Of a DNA stretch of 64,000 nucleotides, positions 18,302-27,332 are shown in pieces. The translations under genes were made by a program, and so were the position numbers. The notes under the pieces were generated by a model that was given only the letters and a program-made list of their open reading frames with translations, made no database searches and was not told where the DNA came from. The DNA is from JBPYCR01 sp051846915. GTDB taxonomy: Bacteria > Bacillota > Bacilli > Bacillales > Amphibacillaceae. Location of the stretch: positions 1 to 64,000 of the forward strand of contig NZ_JBPYCR010000009.1 in assembly GCF_051846915.1 (NCBI RefSeq), given 5' to 3'. Each line of letters starts with the position of its first letter. The stretch's first letter is position 1.

Positions 18302-19453
18302 TCAGGCAATTTTTTGCCTGTTTACATTCATTACCAGGCATGCCAAACTGAATACTGCCAGCAAGATAAAGCCAAGAAAGAAATGACCAGTCATATCTTT
18401 GACAATACCAAGCAAAATGGGTGGAAAAAAGCCTCCGAATCCACCTGCTGCCCCTACGATTCCTGTAACAGCCCCTGTATTTGAAGGAGATACGAGTGGC
18501 ACAAGTTTGAAAATGATTCCATTGCCGAGACCTGAGAAGAAAGCAATCGCCAGACAAAATATAGTGAATAAAATTATGCTGCTATTGAAAAATGCCAGCA
18601 ATACTGCACTAATCGTAATGCCGGAAAATACAAACGTGACAAGTGTTTTTGGATTCCATTTATCAGCGATGAATCCGCCAATTGGGCGGACGGCTGTAGC
18701 CAAAATAATAAAACCGGCTGCACGGCTCCCTGCATCAACAGATGTCAGAGCAAACAATTCCTGTAATAAGGTCGGTAAATAAATGCCGAAAGCCACAAAT
18801 ACTCCGAACGTTAAAAAATAGAACAAAGACAAGAGCCATGTTTGTTTTATTTTCAACGCTTCCAATGCGTCATTGAACGTTTTTGTGCCTGCTTGTTCAC
18901 GGTCTTTCGTACTGAAATAAAAAATGATAGCCATGATCCCAATGGCGATTGCCAATATTCGAAATGCCCAAGAAATGCTGTAGGTGGCAACGATGAAAGG
19001 GATAATGAAGCCGGCAATGGCTGTTCCAATATTGCCGACCCCTGCTATCCCTAACACCACGCCTTGCTTTTCCTTAGCGTACCAGCCTGAAATATACGTG
19101 ATCGCAATCGAAAAAGTGGAACCGGCGACCCCAATAAAGAAAACAAAAAATAGAAGAGTGACATATGAATTGGCATAACTAGCCCCAATTAAAGGAAAAA
19201 TCAAGAATAGCATCGTCAATGTGTATACAAGACGTCCGCTATATTTATCCGATAATATGCCCATCGGTATCCGCATGAGAGAACCGAGAATGACGGGTGT
19301 CGATACTAGAATGCTCGTTTCTGTAGCATTTAAATTAAATTGTTCCTTTATTTCTTGAGCCATGGGTGAAAGAATTCCCCAAACGGTAAAAGCAACCATC
19401 ATGGCGACAGTGGAAAAAACGAGTGCAGCTGTTTGCCCCTGTTTTTGAGCCAT
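18302..19453 (-). CDS. narK: Nitrate/nitrite transporter
   Basis: NNP-family MFS transporter of 383 residues with twelve predicted helices. The nitrate-signature region in helix 5 reads GVGNIGTAIAGFIIPF, and helix 2-3 has RIPMGILSDKYSGR. A matching helix 11 glycine-rich segment is GIVGAAGGFGGFFPP. It moves nitrate in or exchanges nitrite for nitrate to supply the Nar enzyme. I chose the ATG at 19453 behind AGGAGG (eight-base gap). It lies 50 bp after narI, so it is probably the last gene of the nar transcript. Confidence 0.93.
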   Translation of the reverse strand: MAQKQGQTAALVFSTVAMMVAFTVWGILSPMAQEIKEQFNLNATETSILVSTPVILGSLMRIPMGILSDKYSGRLVYTLTMLFLIFPLIGASYANSYVTLLFFVFFIGVAGSTFSIAITYISGWYAKEKQGVVLGIAGVGNIGTAIAGFIIPFIVATYSISWAFRILAIAIGIMAIIFYFSTKDREQAGTKTFNDALEALKIKQTWLLSLFYFLTFGVFVAFGIYLPTLLQELFALTSVDAGSRAAGFIILATAVRPIGGFIADKWNPKTLVTFVFSGITISAVLLAFFNSSIILFTIFCLAIAFFSGLGNGIIFKLVPLVSPSNTGAVTGIVGAAGGFGGFFPPILLGIVKDMTGHFFLGFILLAVFSLACLVMNVNRQKIA

Positions 19454-19503
19454 TCTTCCAACCTCCTTGTGCTTAGATTTAGTCAAAGCGGAGTAATATA
19501 CTT

Positions 19504-20214
19504 CTAAGTTCCAAGTGTTTCATCTTTCTTTTTGCGATACCTGTTTCTAGATCGATATTGCTGTGGCGCACGTACCGGATATTTGACAGGCAGACTGTAA
19601 AAATGCACGAGATGGGTAAATGGTATCGATGCAAACAGTCCGAAAGCAAAGATGACATGCAGCTTAAACAAAAGTGGAACAGTGGTCATTAAGTCATATT
19701 TCGGCTGAAATATAAATAAGCTTCGGAACCATGGTCCGATCGTAGCCCGGTATTCATATGAAACGACGGTTAAATTGTAAACGATTGACATATAGGTTCC
19801 CGTACCGGCTACGACCAATAATGCAATGACCGAGAAAAAGTCAGCAAACGATGCATGGACTCGCACAGGATCAACAGTCATTTTGCGAATGAGGAGAATA
19901 ACCAATCCTACAACAACCATTAAACCTGCAAAGCCACCGCCAGCAATAGCCCCTATATGATACATATGATCGGAAACGCCAAGCCAATGGTAAAATTCCA
20001 TAGGAACGACCATTCCCATAAGGTGACCGATTAAAGCTAAAAGGATGCCCCAATGAAACAGTGGAGAACCGATGCGCAACCACCTTTTTTCGAAAAATTC
20101 CGTTGAAGGTGCTGCCCAGCTTATCTGTCCATACGCAAACCGATATAGCAGACCGATGATCATAATCAAACCTGTAATGTATGGGAAGATGACCCACCAA
20201 AAAATATCGGCCAT
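19504..20214 (-). CDS. narI: Respiratory nitrate reductase gamma subunit
   Basis: Membrane cytochrome b subunit of 236 residues with five predicted helices. It takes electrons from menaquinol through two b hemes and passes them to NarH. Candidate heme histidines are in FHWGILLALIGHLMG (helix 2) and LFKLHVIFAFGLFASIPFTHLVHFYS (helix 5), the same layout as known NarI. The C-terminus is strongly basic. I chose the ATG at 20214 (MADIFWWVIFPY), with GGAG eight bases upstream; the longer open frame has no support. It is separated from narJ by an unusual 324-bp gap. Confidence 0.93.
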   Translation of the reverse strand: MADIFWWVIFPYITGLIMIIGLLYRFAYGQISWAAPSTEFFEKRWLRIGSPLFHWGILLALIGHLMGMVVPMEFYHWLGVSDHMYHIGAIAGGGFAGLMVVVGLVILLIRKMTVDPVRVHASFADFFSVIALLVVAGTGTYMSIVYNLTVVSYEYRATIGPWFRSLFIFQPKYDLMTTVPLLFKLHVIFAFGLFASIPFTHLVHFYSLPVKYPVRAPQQYRSRNRYRKKKDETLGT

Positions 20215-20538
20215 TGTTATCACTCCTTGTCTTTTTAGGAAGTAGCAGCTCTTCCATGGATATATTATTTCTTCTGTTGAAATATGGCACATTACGTATA
20301 TATATAGATTCTTCTGCGATGTATCAGCTTATCTGCGGATATATTGGCAAGCCTATGGATACACCGTTCATATCGGGATTATATAGGAACTTTTGTAAGA
20401 TACTGCGCTTTTCCGAAATTTATCGGCGCCTCCCTGGCGAATATCAGCGCATTTCCAAGCTTTATCAGCGCCCCACCAAAAGTTACCGAACTTCTCAAAA
20501 ATATACCACCAACGCCTTTTCGGGAAAACTGGCGTGGA
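20215..20538. other. narJ-narI intergenic gap
   Basis: A 324-bp spacer inside an otherwise packed operon. Two plus-strand frames cross it without stops, but they lack ribosome sites and start codons in good context. They exist because part of the spacer is a 21-bp periodic repeat, which keeps any frame open. The spacer also carries the narI ribosome site at its left end. Confidence 0.6.
20405..20488 (-). repeat. Four-unit 21-bp periodic repeat
   Basis: GCGC cores occur at 20405, 20426, 20447 and 20468, exactly 21 bp apart. Read on the minus strand, each unit starts with GCGC(T/C)GATA or GCGCAGTA, followed by a less conserved half such as AATTTCGGAAAA. The units are imperfect, so this is an aged tandem array. 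Further weaker 21-bp periodicity may extend to the left. Confidence 0.75.
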
Positions 20539-21180
20539 TTACTGATACATAATCGGGAAGGGGAGGTCTTCTAAATCGGCTTCTTCTCGATTGTTTTCCA
20601 AGTCGGCAACTTCTTGCTTTGTCGGTTTTGGAAACACGTGTGTGGTGAGTACACGGAGAAGACCGGTATATGGATTATTATCATCAATATTATTGAGCAT
20701 GCGATGGATGGCGATTGCCAGCCTTTTGTACAGCCGAATATGCTCTGCAGATTCGGGTGCTACTGCCAAAAGTTCAAATAGCATTGGTATATAATCAGCT
20801 AATTCGCCTTCTTCGCGCTCGTATCCAGCTTGATTGATTGTTTTTTGAAGCTTGATTAGCGCAGCCCCGCGCTTGGGGCTGTCGCCAAATTCATGGGCCG
20901 TTAAGTAAAGGCCTAGCTTTGACTTTAAATCAAACGTTGATACATATAGTTCCTTCAAGTCCTTGGATGAAAAACTGAACAATGGTGCACAGGCCGCTTT
21001 AAGGTCATGTTTTGCGAGATCCGATTCCATTTCTTCTTCGATGCAAACCTCAATGTCGTGTACGAGCTCATCTAGCGCATCTGGCGGATAACTGAGCAAG
21101 CGGGAAGCGATAATTAAAATAGCTTGTTCTTGTTGTGCAGATGGAACTTCATTACTTATTATCGGTTCTTCGTTACTCAT
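20539..21180 (-). CDS. narJ: Nitrate reductase assembly chaperone
   Basis: A soluble all-helical chaperone of 213 residues in the NarJ/TorD family. It binds NarG so that the molybdenum cofactor and the FS0 cluster can be inserted before the enzyme docks on the membrane. Recognisable segments are LLSYPPDALDELVHDIE, YVSTFDLKSKLGLYLTAHEFGDS (the family's conserved aromatic-acidic stretch) and DYIPMLFELLAVAPE. The C-terminus is acidic. Its start codon overlaps the narH stop as TAATG, consistent with coupled translation. Confidence 0.94.
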   Translation of the reverse strand: MSNEEPIISNEVPSAQQEQAILIIASRLLSYPPDALDELVHDIEVCIEEEMESDLAKHDLKAACAPLFSFSSKDLKELYVSTFDLKSKLGLYLTAHEFGDSPKRGAALIKLQKTINQAGYEREEGELADYIPMLFELLAVAPESAEHIRLYKRLAIAIHRMLNNIDDNNPYTGLLRVLTTHVFPKPTKQEVADLENNREEADLEDLPFPIMYQ

Positions 21181-22688
21181 TAGCGCCAGCCCCTTTCATA
21201 AGCGAATGTGGCCGCTGCACCTTCACGTGGAGCAATGTTTTCTAAACTACATGCGCCTTGCTGGTAATACAAATCATCTTGTTCTTCCATTTCTCTGCGC
21301 CCCGTAGGAATAACGAACCGCTCGTTATATTTGGCCACTCCGAGCAGTCGCGCCATATCTTCAATTTCCTCAGGATTTGTGCCTGCCTCTTTAACGAGCT
21401 CACTTTGTTTGAATTCGTCAATGCCTCCGACCGTTTTGCCTCTCATATGGACACGCATGGCGGTTAATTTCAGTAAGACATGGCGGATGACTTCCGTATC
21501 ACCGGCTGTTAGCAGACTTGCTAGGTATTCCATTGGAATCCGCATTTGATCGACTGCCGGGATGTATCCATCTGTGTCTAACTCGTCCTCATTCGTAATG
21601 TGGTTCATAATCGGACTGAGAGGTGGTACGTACCAGACCATCGGCATCGTACGATATTCCGGATGTAACGGAAGCGCGATTTTCCATTTGATCGCCATTT
21701 TATAAACAGGCGACTCCTGTGCCGCTTCGATCCAAGCATCTGTAATTCCGGCCTCTCGTGCTTTTTCCTGAATTTCAGGGTCGAACGGGTCAAGGAAACA
21801 ACCGAGCTGTGCTTCGTACAAGTCCTGTGGATCCTCGACAGAAGCCGCCTCTTTCACTTTATCCGCATCATATAAAACTACGCCAATATAACGAATGCGG
21901 CCGACACAAGTTTCCGAGCAAATAGTTGGTAGACCGGCTTCTGTTCTTGGATAACAGAAATTACATTTTTCGGCTTTGTGCGTGTTCCAATTGTAATATA
22001 CTTTATGGTATGGGCAGCCGCTCATACAGAAGCGCCAGCCACGGCATGCTTCCTGATCCACTAGTACAATGCCGTCTTCATCCCGTTTATACAAGGCGCC
22101 GGATGGGCAAGAAGCGACACATGATGGATTTAAGCAATGTTCGCAAATGCGCGGCAAATACATCATGAATGTTTTTTCATATTCCATGGAAATATGCTCT
22201 TGCAGTTCTTGCACGTTCGGATCTAGTGGAACGATTTCACTTCCACCCGCTAGGTCGTCATCCCAATTGGATCCCCATTCAGGTTTATCGATAAATTTCC
22301 CAGTGATTTGAGATTTTGGTCGTGCGACGGGAAGATTTTCTGATTTTGGACTATGAATTAAATTGTCGTAATCGTATGTCCAAGGTTCATAGTAATCATC
22401 CATGCTAGCCATGTCAGGATTGTAAAAAATGTTGGCCAGTTTCGAGATCGGACCTCCCGCTTTTAGTTTGAGTTTTCCATTTTTAAGCTCCCAACCGCCT
22501 TTATAGCGATCTGTATCTTCCCATTGTTTAGGATAGCCTGGGCCTGGTCTTGTTTCTACGTTGTTAAACCACATATATTCCGTACCAGGGCGATTTGTCC
22601 ACGTATTTTTACATGTCACAGAACAGGTGTGACAACCAATACATTTATCCAGATGCATTACCATAGCGACTTGTGCCTTAATTCTCAA
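21180..22688 (-). CDS. narH: Respiratory nitrate reductase beta subunit
   Basis: Iron-sulfur subunit of 502 residues, slightly longer than the Bacillus subtilis protein (about 487). Four cysteine groups are visible: CIGCHTCSVTC, CEHCLNPSCVASCPSG, CRGWRFCMSGCPY, where a tryptophan replaces one cysteine as in the 3Fe-4S cluster of NarH, and CNFCYPR with CSETC. It carries electrons from NarI to NarG. The start is a TTG at 22688 with GGAGG nine bases ahead, giving an N-terminus RIKAQVAMVMHLDKC like known NarH. It overlaps the end of narG by 11 bp. Confidence 0.96.
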   Translation of the reverse strand: MRIKAQVAMVMHLDKCIGCHTCSVTCKNTWTNRPGTEYMWFNNVETRPGPGYPKQWEDTDRYKGGWELKNGKLKLKAGGPISKLANIFYNPDMASMDDYYEPWTYDYDNLIHSPKSENLPVARPKSQITGKFIDKPEWGSNWDDDLAGGSEIVPLDPNVQELQEHISMEYEKTFMMYLPRICEHCLNPSCVASCPSGALYKRDEDGIVLVDQEACRGWRFCMSGCPYHKVYYNWNTHKAEKCNFCYPRTEAGLPTICSETCVGRIRYIGVVLYDADKVKEAASVEDPQDLYEAQLGCFLDPFDPEIQEKAREAGITDAWIEAAQESPVYKMAIKWKIALPLHPEYRTMPMVWYVPPLSPIMNHITNEDELDTDGYIPAVDQMRIPMEYLASLLTAGDTEVIRHVLLKLTAMRVHMRGKTVGGIDEFKQSELVKEAGTNPEEIEDMARLLGVAKYNERFVIPTGRREMEEQDDLYYQQGACSLENIAPREGAAATFAYERGWR

Positions 22689-25600
22689 GCCAATCGACCT
22701 CCTTCAATTTTCTGATGACCGCAACGGTATCTCGTTGTTGACCAGTTGGGCCGTAATAATTAAAGCCGTAGCTCAGTTGCGAGTATCCCCCAATCATATG
22801 TGTCGGTTTCACGGTAATTCTTGTTACACTATTGTGGGTTCCACCTCGCTTTTTATTAATGACGGTTCCAGGAACGCCAAGTGTCCGGTCTTGGGCGTGG
22901 TACATGTACGCCAACCCTTTTGGAATACGGTAGGTGAGCACAACACGTGCCGAAATAACCCCATTCCGGTTATACACTTCAATCCAGTCGTTATCTTTCA
23001 GTCCAATGGACGCGCCGTCTTTTTCATTCATCCAAACGGTCTGCCACCCTCTAAATAATTGTGACATTGCAGTCGTGTCGGTAAACATCGTATGAATGCC
23101 CCACTTCTGGTGCGGGGTTAAATATCGGACTGTGATTGCATCCCCATTTGATTTGACACCTTTTTCGCCTGGCAAAAACGGGTCGTAATACAATGGCGGT
23201 AAATATAGTGGCAGTCCTTCACCGTAATCAAGCATCATTTCATGATCAAGATAAAAGCTTTGTCTGCCTGTCAAAGTTCTCCAAGGTAAATTGTATTCCG
23301 TATTTACTGTAAACGGAGAATAGCGGCGATTGTCTTTTTCCAGCCCACTCCAGACAGGTGTTGATATGGCATGTCTTGGTTGTGCGGTTAAATCATCCAA
23401 CGTAAAGGAATCTTCTTCACGGCCTTGGGCAATATCGCTCAAGTCCTGTCCAGTATTTTTAGATAGTGATTTCCACCCTTCAACAGCCCGTTTCCCGTTC
23501 GTTGCACCGGACATAAGCAGAATTGCTTCAATTGCTTTTTTATCCGAATATAAGTCGGGGTTGCCTTTTCCAATACCTTCGCGTTTCGATATGCCAAGTC
23601 TTGATTCGAGCTCTTTGTAAACCGGTTCTCCATCAATTTGAACCCCTTTGGCTCCGTAACCTTTTTTAATTTCGGGTCCGATTGTAATCATTTTGTCATA
23701 GACGGTTGGAAAATCTCGTTTGACGATTTGAAAGTTCGGCATTGTTTTACCAGGAATCGCCTCGACTTCTCCTTTTCGCCAATCTTTAATTTCACCCATC
23801 GGTTGGGAAATTTCCCCTTTAGAGTCGTGACCGAGTGGGGTCATCATTAAGTCTTCAGACTCCGGTAGGTGTTTTTCAGCTAATTCGGAAAAAACTTTGG
23901 AAATTTCTCTGAACGTATTCCAATCACTTTTTGCTTGCCATGGTGGCGAAATAGCCGCATTGAACGGGTGCACGAACGGATGCAAATCCGTACTGCTAAT
24001 ATCGAATTTTTCATACCATGTAGCGGCAGGAAGAACGATGTCGGAAAAAAGTCCGGAACTTGTCATTCTGAAATCAATACTGACGAGTAAGTCGGTTTTT
24101 CCTTTCGGCGCTTCCTCCGTAACATTAACGTCTTCGGGCTGCCAGGAATTCTCTGTTTCTGATAAAATCTGATCTTCCCCGCCAATAAGGTGACGAGCAA
24201 AATATTCATGCCCTTTTCCACTGTCCCCAAGAAGATTTGAGCGCCAGTTAAAAAATACTCTTGGAAAGTTTTTCGGGTCATCGGGATTTTCGATTGCCCA
24301 GTCAATTTTTTCCTCTTTAATCTGGGATACTACATCATCGATGACTTCTTGATCCGTTTTGGCACCGCGTTTCCGAGCATTTTCCACAAGATCAAGTGAG
24401 TTTTGTGAAAACTGCGGAAATGATGGGAGCCAGCCAAGTCTTGCAGACAGCGCATTGACATCAGCAGGGTGCATTTTATTGTACGTACTGTTCCAGTTTG
24501 TCTGTTTATTAGCATCTGTTTCCGCTTCATAACGAAATTGATCGGTAGCAAAATAAAAATAAGATGTACCGTTTTGAAGACGTGGAGGTTTAATCCAGTC
24601 TCCAGCAAAAGCGACCTGTTGCCACCCTTCAAGTGGGCGAACTTTTTCCTGTCCGACATAATGAGCCCAGCCGCCGCCATTGACACCTTGTGAACCTGTA
24701 AGCAGAACAAGATTTAAAATGGAACGGTAAATTTGATCACTATGGAACCAATGGTTTGTACCGCCGCCCATTGCAATCATTGACTTACCGTTTGTGCGCG
24801 CAGCATTGTCGGCGAATTCTTTGGCGACTTTAATGACGTGATTTTTGTGTACGCCTGTAATACTTTCCTGCCAAGCAGGTGTATATGCTTTCGGGTCATC
24901 GTAATCAGACGGATAATCTCCTGGAAGGCCGCGAACAACCCCGGTGTGAGCCATCATCAGGTCATAAACGGTCGTAACTTTAAGCGTACGTCCATCTTTA
25001 GACTGAATATGTTTTACTGGCACGCCGCGTTCAAGGGTTCCGCCGTCTTCTTCTGAAAAGTATGGAAAGGTTACCATCGCGGTTTCATCAGATCCATGAA
25101 TAAAGCTTAACTCCGGATCCATTTCCGTCCCATCCGGCTTTGTCAGCTCTAAATTCCAATTATTGTTTTCGTCCCACCGATGGCCTTGCGATCCATTTGG
25201 TATTTCCGGCTGTCCTGTTACCGCATCGATAATAACCGTCTTCCATTCCCCGAGCGCTTCATCATCATGCAAGTCGGTCGAACGTAAAAATCGTCCGGAA
25301 CGGCAATCCGTCTCATTTTCATCGAGAATAACGAGAAAAGGAAGGTCCGTAAACCGTTTCACATAGTCAATGAAATAAGGGATTTCCTGATTAACGTAAA
25401 ATTCTTGTAAAATAACATGGGTCATTGCCATCGCAAGGGCGCCGTCCGTTCCCGCCTTAGCAGGAAGCCAGATGTCGGCAAATTTCTCATATTCAGCGTA
25501 ATCGGGGCTTACACCAACAACTTTTGTTCCGTTATATCTTGCTTCAACCATAAAATGAGCATCAGGTGTCCGTGTTTGCGGTAAGTTTGTTCCCCAGATG

Positions 25601-26358
25601 ATGAAGTATTTAGCATTGTACCAGTCTGCACTTTCTGGAACATCGGTTTGCTCACCCCATACTTGTGGTGAGGCAGGAGGGAGGTCGGCATACCAATCGT
25701 AGAAACTGAGAATCGTTCCTCCAATTAAAGATAAGAAACGTGTACCGGCAGCATAACTTACCATGGACATTGCCGGAATCGGGCTGAACCCTACAACGCG
25801 ATCCGGTCCGTATTTTTTAATTGTATGAATAGTGGCGGCAGCGATAATTTCACACACCTCTCGCCAACTGGCACGCACAAAACCGCCTTTCCCTCTGGCA
25901 TTCACATATTGCTCCCGCTTTTCGGGGTTCGTCGCAATACTTTCCCATGCTTCCACAGGGTCCAATCCTTTTTCGCGCTCTGCTTTCCAAAGCTCATACA
26001 AATCACTGCGAATGTACGGGTATTTCACACGTATCGGGCTGTACGTATACCATGAAAAACTCGCGCCACGTGGACACCCACGCGGTTCATACTCAGGGAA
26101 GTCATCGCCGGTGGATGGATAATCGGTCTGTTGGGTTTCCGATGTAATGATTCCATCTTTCACATATATTTTCCAGCTGCATGAGCCAGTGCAATTGACT
26201 CCGTGTGTAGAACGCACAACTTTATCATGCTGCCATCTGCGACGATAGATATCTTCAGAATCCCTTGGGCGTGTGCTTTCTTCTGCCCAACCATCGTTGA
26301 TTCGTTGGCCTTCTCGTAAATGTTTGAGTGATTCAAACAATTTATTCGTTTTTCGCAC
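22678..26358 (-). CDS. narG: Respiratory nitrate reductase alpha subunit
   Basis: Molybdenum bis-MGD catalytic subunit of 1226 residues, the normal family length, reducing nitrate to nitrite on the cytoplasmic side. The FS0 cluster motif HGVNCTGSCSW (near residue 54) with CPRGASFSW follows the family. The molybdopterin region is YDWYADLPPASPQVWGEQTD and holds the aspartate that can ligate Mo. Other blocks are GGTNHWFHSDQIYR, SDIVLPAATWYEK and, at the C-terminus, MIGGYSQLSYGFNYYGPTG. No twin-arginine signal is present, as expected for this enzyme. It is preceded by a small gene of unknown function two bases upstream. Confidence 0.97.
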   Translation of the reverse strand: MRKTNKLFESLKHLREGQRINDGWAEESTRPRDSEDIYRRRWQHDKVVRSTHGVNCTGSCSWKIYVKDGIITSETQQTDYPSTGDDFPEYEPRGCPRGASFSWYTYSPIRVKYPYIRSDLYELWKAEREKGLDPVEAWESIATNPEKREQYVNARGKGGFVRASWREVCEIIAAATIHTIKKYGPDRVVGFSPIPAMSMVSYAAGTRFLSLIGGTILSFYDWYADLPPASPQVWGEQTDVPESADWYNAKYFIIWGTNLPQTRTPDAHFMVEARYNGTKVVGVSPDYAEYEKFADIWLPAKAGTDGALAMAMTHVILQEFYVNQEIPYFIDYVKRFTDLPFLVILDENETDCRSGRFLRSTDLHDDEALGEWKTVIIDAVTGQPEIPNGSQGHRWDENNNWNLELTKPDGTEMDPELSFIHGSDETAMVTFPYFSEEDGGTLERGVPVKHIQSKDGRTLKVTTVYDLMMAHTGVVRGLPGDYPSDYDDPKAYTPAWQESITGVHKNHVIKVAKEFADNAARTNGKSMIAMGGGTNHWFHSDQIYRSILNLVLLTGSQGVNGGGWAHYVGQEKVRPLEGWQQVAFAGDWIKPPRLQNGTSYFYFATDQFRYEAETDANKQTNWNSTYNKMHPADVNALSARLGWLPSFPQFSQNSLDLVENARKRGAKTDQEVIDDVVSQIKEEKIDWAIENPDDPKNFPRVFFNWRSNLLGDSGKGHEYFARHLIGGEDQILSETENSWQPEDVNVTEEAPKGKTDLLVSIDFRMTSSGLFSDIVLPAATWYEKFDISSTDLHPFVHPFNAAISPPWQAKSDWNTFREISKVFSELAEKHLPESEDLMMTPLGHDSKGEISQPMGEIKDWRKGEVEAIPGKTMPNFQIVKRDFPTVYDKMITIGPEIKKGYGAKGVQIDGEPVYKELESRLGISKREGIGKGNPDLYSDKKAIEAILLMSGATNGKRAVEGWKSLSKNTGQDLSDIAQGREEDSFTLDDLTAQPRHAISTPVWSGLEKDNRRYSPFTVNTEYNLPWRTLTGRQSFYLDHEMMLDYGEGLPLYLPPLYYDPFLPGEKGVKSNGDAITVRYLTPHQKWGIHTMFTDTTAMSQLFRGWQTVWMNEKDGASIGLKDNDWIEVYNRNGVISARVVLTYRIPKGLAYMYHAQDRTLGVPGTVINKKRGGTHNSVTRITVKPTHMIGGYSQLSYGFNYYGPTGQQRDTVAVIRKLKEVDWLEN

Positions 26359-26360
26359 GC

Positions 26361-26633
26361 TTAATCATCCTCTCTATTCATTGATCCAACAGGGTTAAAA
26401 CGTTCACCAACAATACGAAAACTGCCATCGCCGGCTTCCATTTCTTCTAAAAAGACGCCATAGGAAGGGGCGTTTGCTGCAACTAAAATAAGTCGGTCAA
26501 GTGTATCAATTTCATCCAGTTTGTAAATCTCTTCAATTACTTTGGGTGAAACGTCTCCAAATCGCATGCGCAAAATTGAAATTAAATCCTCTCTGTCTTG
26601 AACGAATTGGGCATCTTCTTCCATTGAAAACAT
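26361..26633 (-). CDS. Small acidic protein at the head of narGHJI
   Basis: A 90-residue soluble, acidic protein that I do not recognise. It begins MFSMEEDAQFVQDREDL and contains RMRFGDVSPKVIEEIYKLDE, DTLDRLILVAANAPSYGVFLEEME and a C-terminal RIVGERFNPVGS. The pattern LDRLILVAANA is helical and could pack against a partner. The ATG has a GGAGG site eight bases before. It ends two bases before narG, so it is certainly co-transcribed, which suggests an accessory or regulatory role in nitrate reduction. Function is unknown. Confidence 0.75.
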   Translation of the reverse strand: MFSMEEDAQFVQDREDLISILRMRFGDVSPKVIEEIYKLDEIDTLDRLILVAANAPSYGVFLEEMEAGDGSFRIVGERFNPVGSMNREDD

Positions 26634-26665
26634 GGTAAAGACCTCCTTTTGTTAAGTTATTTAAA

Positions 26666-26835
26666 AAGGTTAGAAAGTATAAATTTTGTGCATATCTGTC
26701 TAGCTTCGATGTACAAATTTTTTCGGTGGGACGAAAACGGAGCTACAGTCCCAGGATGTGGCGTTCTAAGCCTGCCAGCCCAGCCCCTCGAGGTCTTAAG
26801 CAATGCCTGAGGCTGACCAGGGCGCTTGCGCTTTT
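26666..26835 (+). repeat. Mosaic intergenic repeat, copy B
   Basis: Head AAGGTTAGAAAGTATAAA and tail AGGGCGCTTGCGCTTTT as in the other copies. The inside combines the TTTCGGTGGGACGA module (shared with C, E and F), the CCTGCCAGCCCA segment (like E) and the CCCCTCGAGGTCTTAAGCAA module (shared with A). It lies between two minus-strand genes of the nar cluster and reads antisense to them. Confidence 0.85.
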
Positions 26836-26845
26836 CTTATGTATA

Positions 26846-27163
26846 TTAAGGTTTCATCATTTTAAAGTAATCGGCAACCATGACCTCTTTACATTCATCA
26901 GCTGCTTCTTGAATAAACGCATTAAGTTCTTCGCTGCGATTGTTTATTATTTCAAATGAAAAAAACGCTTCTTTCGATTGGGCATAATTTTCGCCGTATC
27001 GGAGCGTGATGGTCAGTCCCGAAGCTTCTTTTACTGCTAATGCTTCAATATCGTAAGAGTGGATGTTGTGACTGTCATTCAGTTTGTTAACGATGTATCG
27101 AAAAAGCTTTGGATCGATCACCCGTAAGCCTTTCGCCGTTTTTTGTTCTGTTTTATCAACCAC
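26846..27163 (-). CDS. Unknown 105-residue protein of the nar cluster
   Basis: A soluble protein I do not recognise. It contains KGLRVIDPKLFRYIVNKLND, SYDIEALAVKEASGLTITLRYGENYAQSKEAFFSFEI and a helical C-terminus EELNAFIQEAADECKEVMVADYFKMM. The single cysteine near the end could matter for redox sensing but nothing proves it. It starts at GTG 27163 with GGAGGGATTTCA in front. It lies between the hemerythrin gene and narG on the same strand, separated from each by copies of the mosaic repeat. An alpha/beta fold with a role linked to nitrate or NO metabolism is only a guess from position. Confidence 0.65.
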   Translation of the reverse strand: MVDKTEQKTAKGLRVIDPKLFRYIVNKLNDSHNIHSYDIEALAVKEASGLTITLRYGENYAQSKEAFFSFEIINNRSEELNAFIQEAADECKEVMVADYFKMMKP

Positions 27164-27182
27164 TGAAATCCCTCCTTTATTT

Positions 27183-27328
27183 AAAGGTATGAATGCTTTC
27201 TTGTGTAGTTATCTTAACCTCGACGTAAAAAACTTTTCGGTAGGACGAGCATTTACACGCAAACGCGGTACATAGCGTTCTAAGCTTGTCAGCCCTAAAA
27301 CGAACGTTAAACGAGCGATTGTGCTTTT
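27183..27328 (+). repeat. Mosaic intergenic repeat, copy C (degenerate)
   Basis: A worn copy: the head is AAAGGTATGAATG, the middle keeps TTTTCGGTAGGACGAGCATTTA (close to copy E) and GCGTTCTAAGC, and the tail is GAGCGATTGTGCTTTTAT. It lies immediately before copy D. Confidence 0.7.
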
Positions 27329-27332
27329 ATTA

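Noticed and set aside
20405..20488. Possible CRISPR array in the narJ-narI gap
   Set aside because: The 21-bp units are contiguous and imperfect, with no unique spacers and no cas genes.
20214..20574. Two plus-strand frames in the narJ-narI gap
   Set aside because: No good starts; they stay open because of the 21-bp repeat, and one runs into narJ on the opposite strand.
24330..24710. 126-codon minus-strand frame inside narG
   Set aside because: Overlaps narG in another frame; narG is a full-length, well conserved protein.
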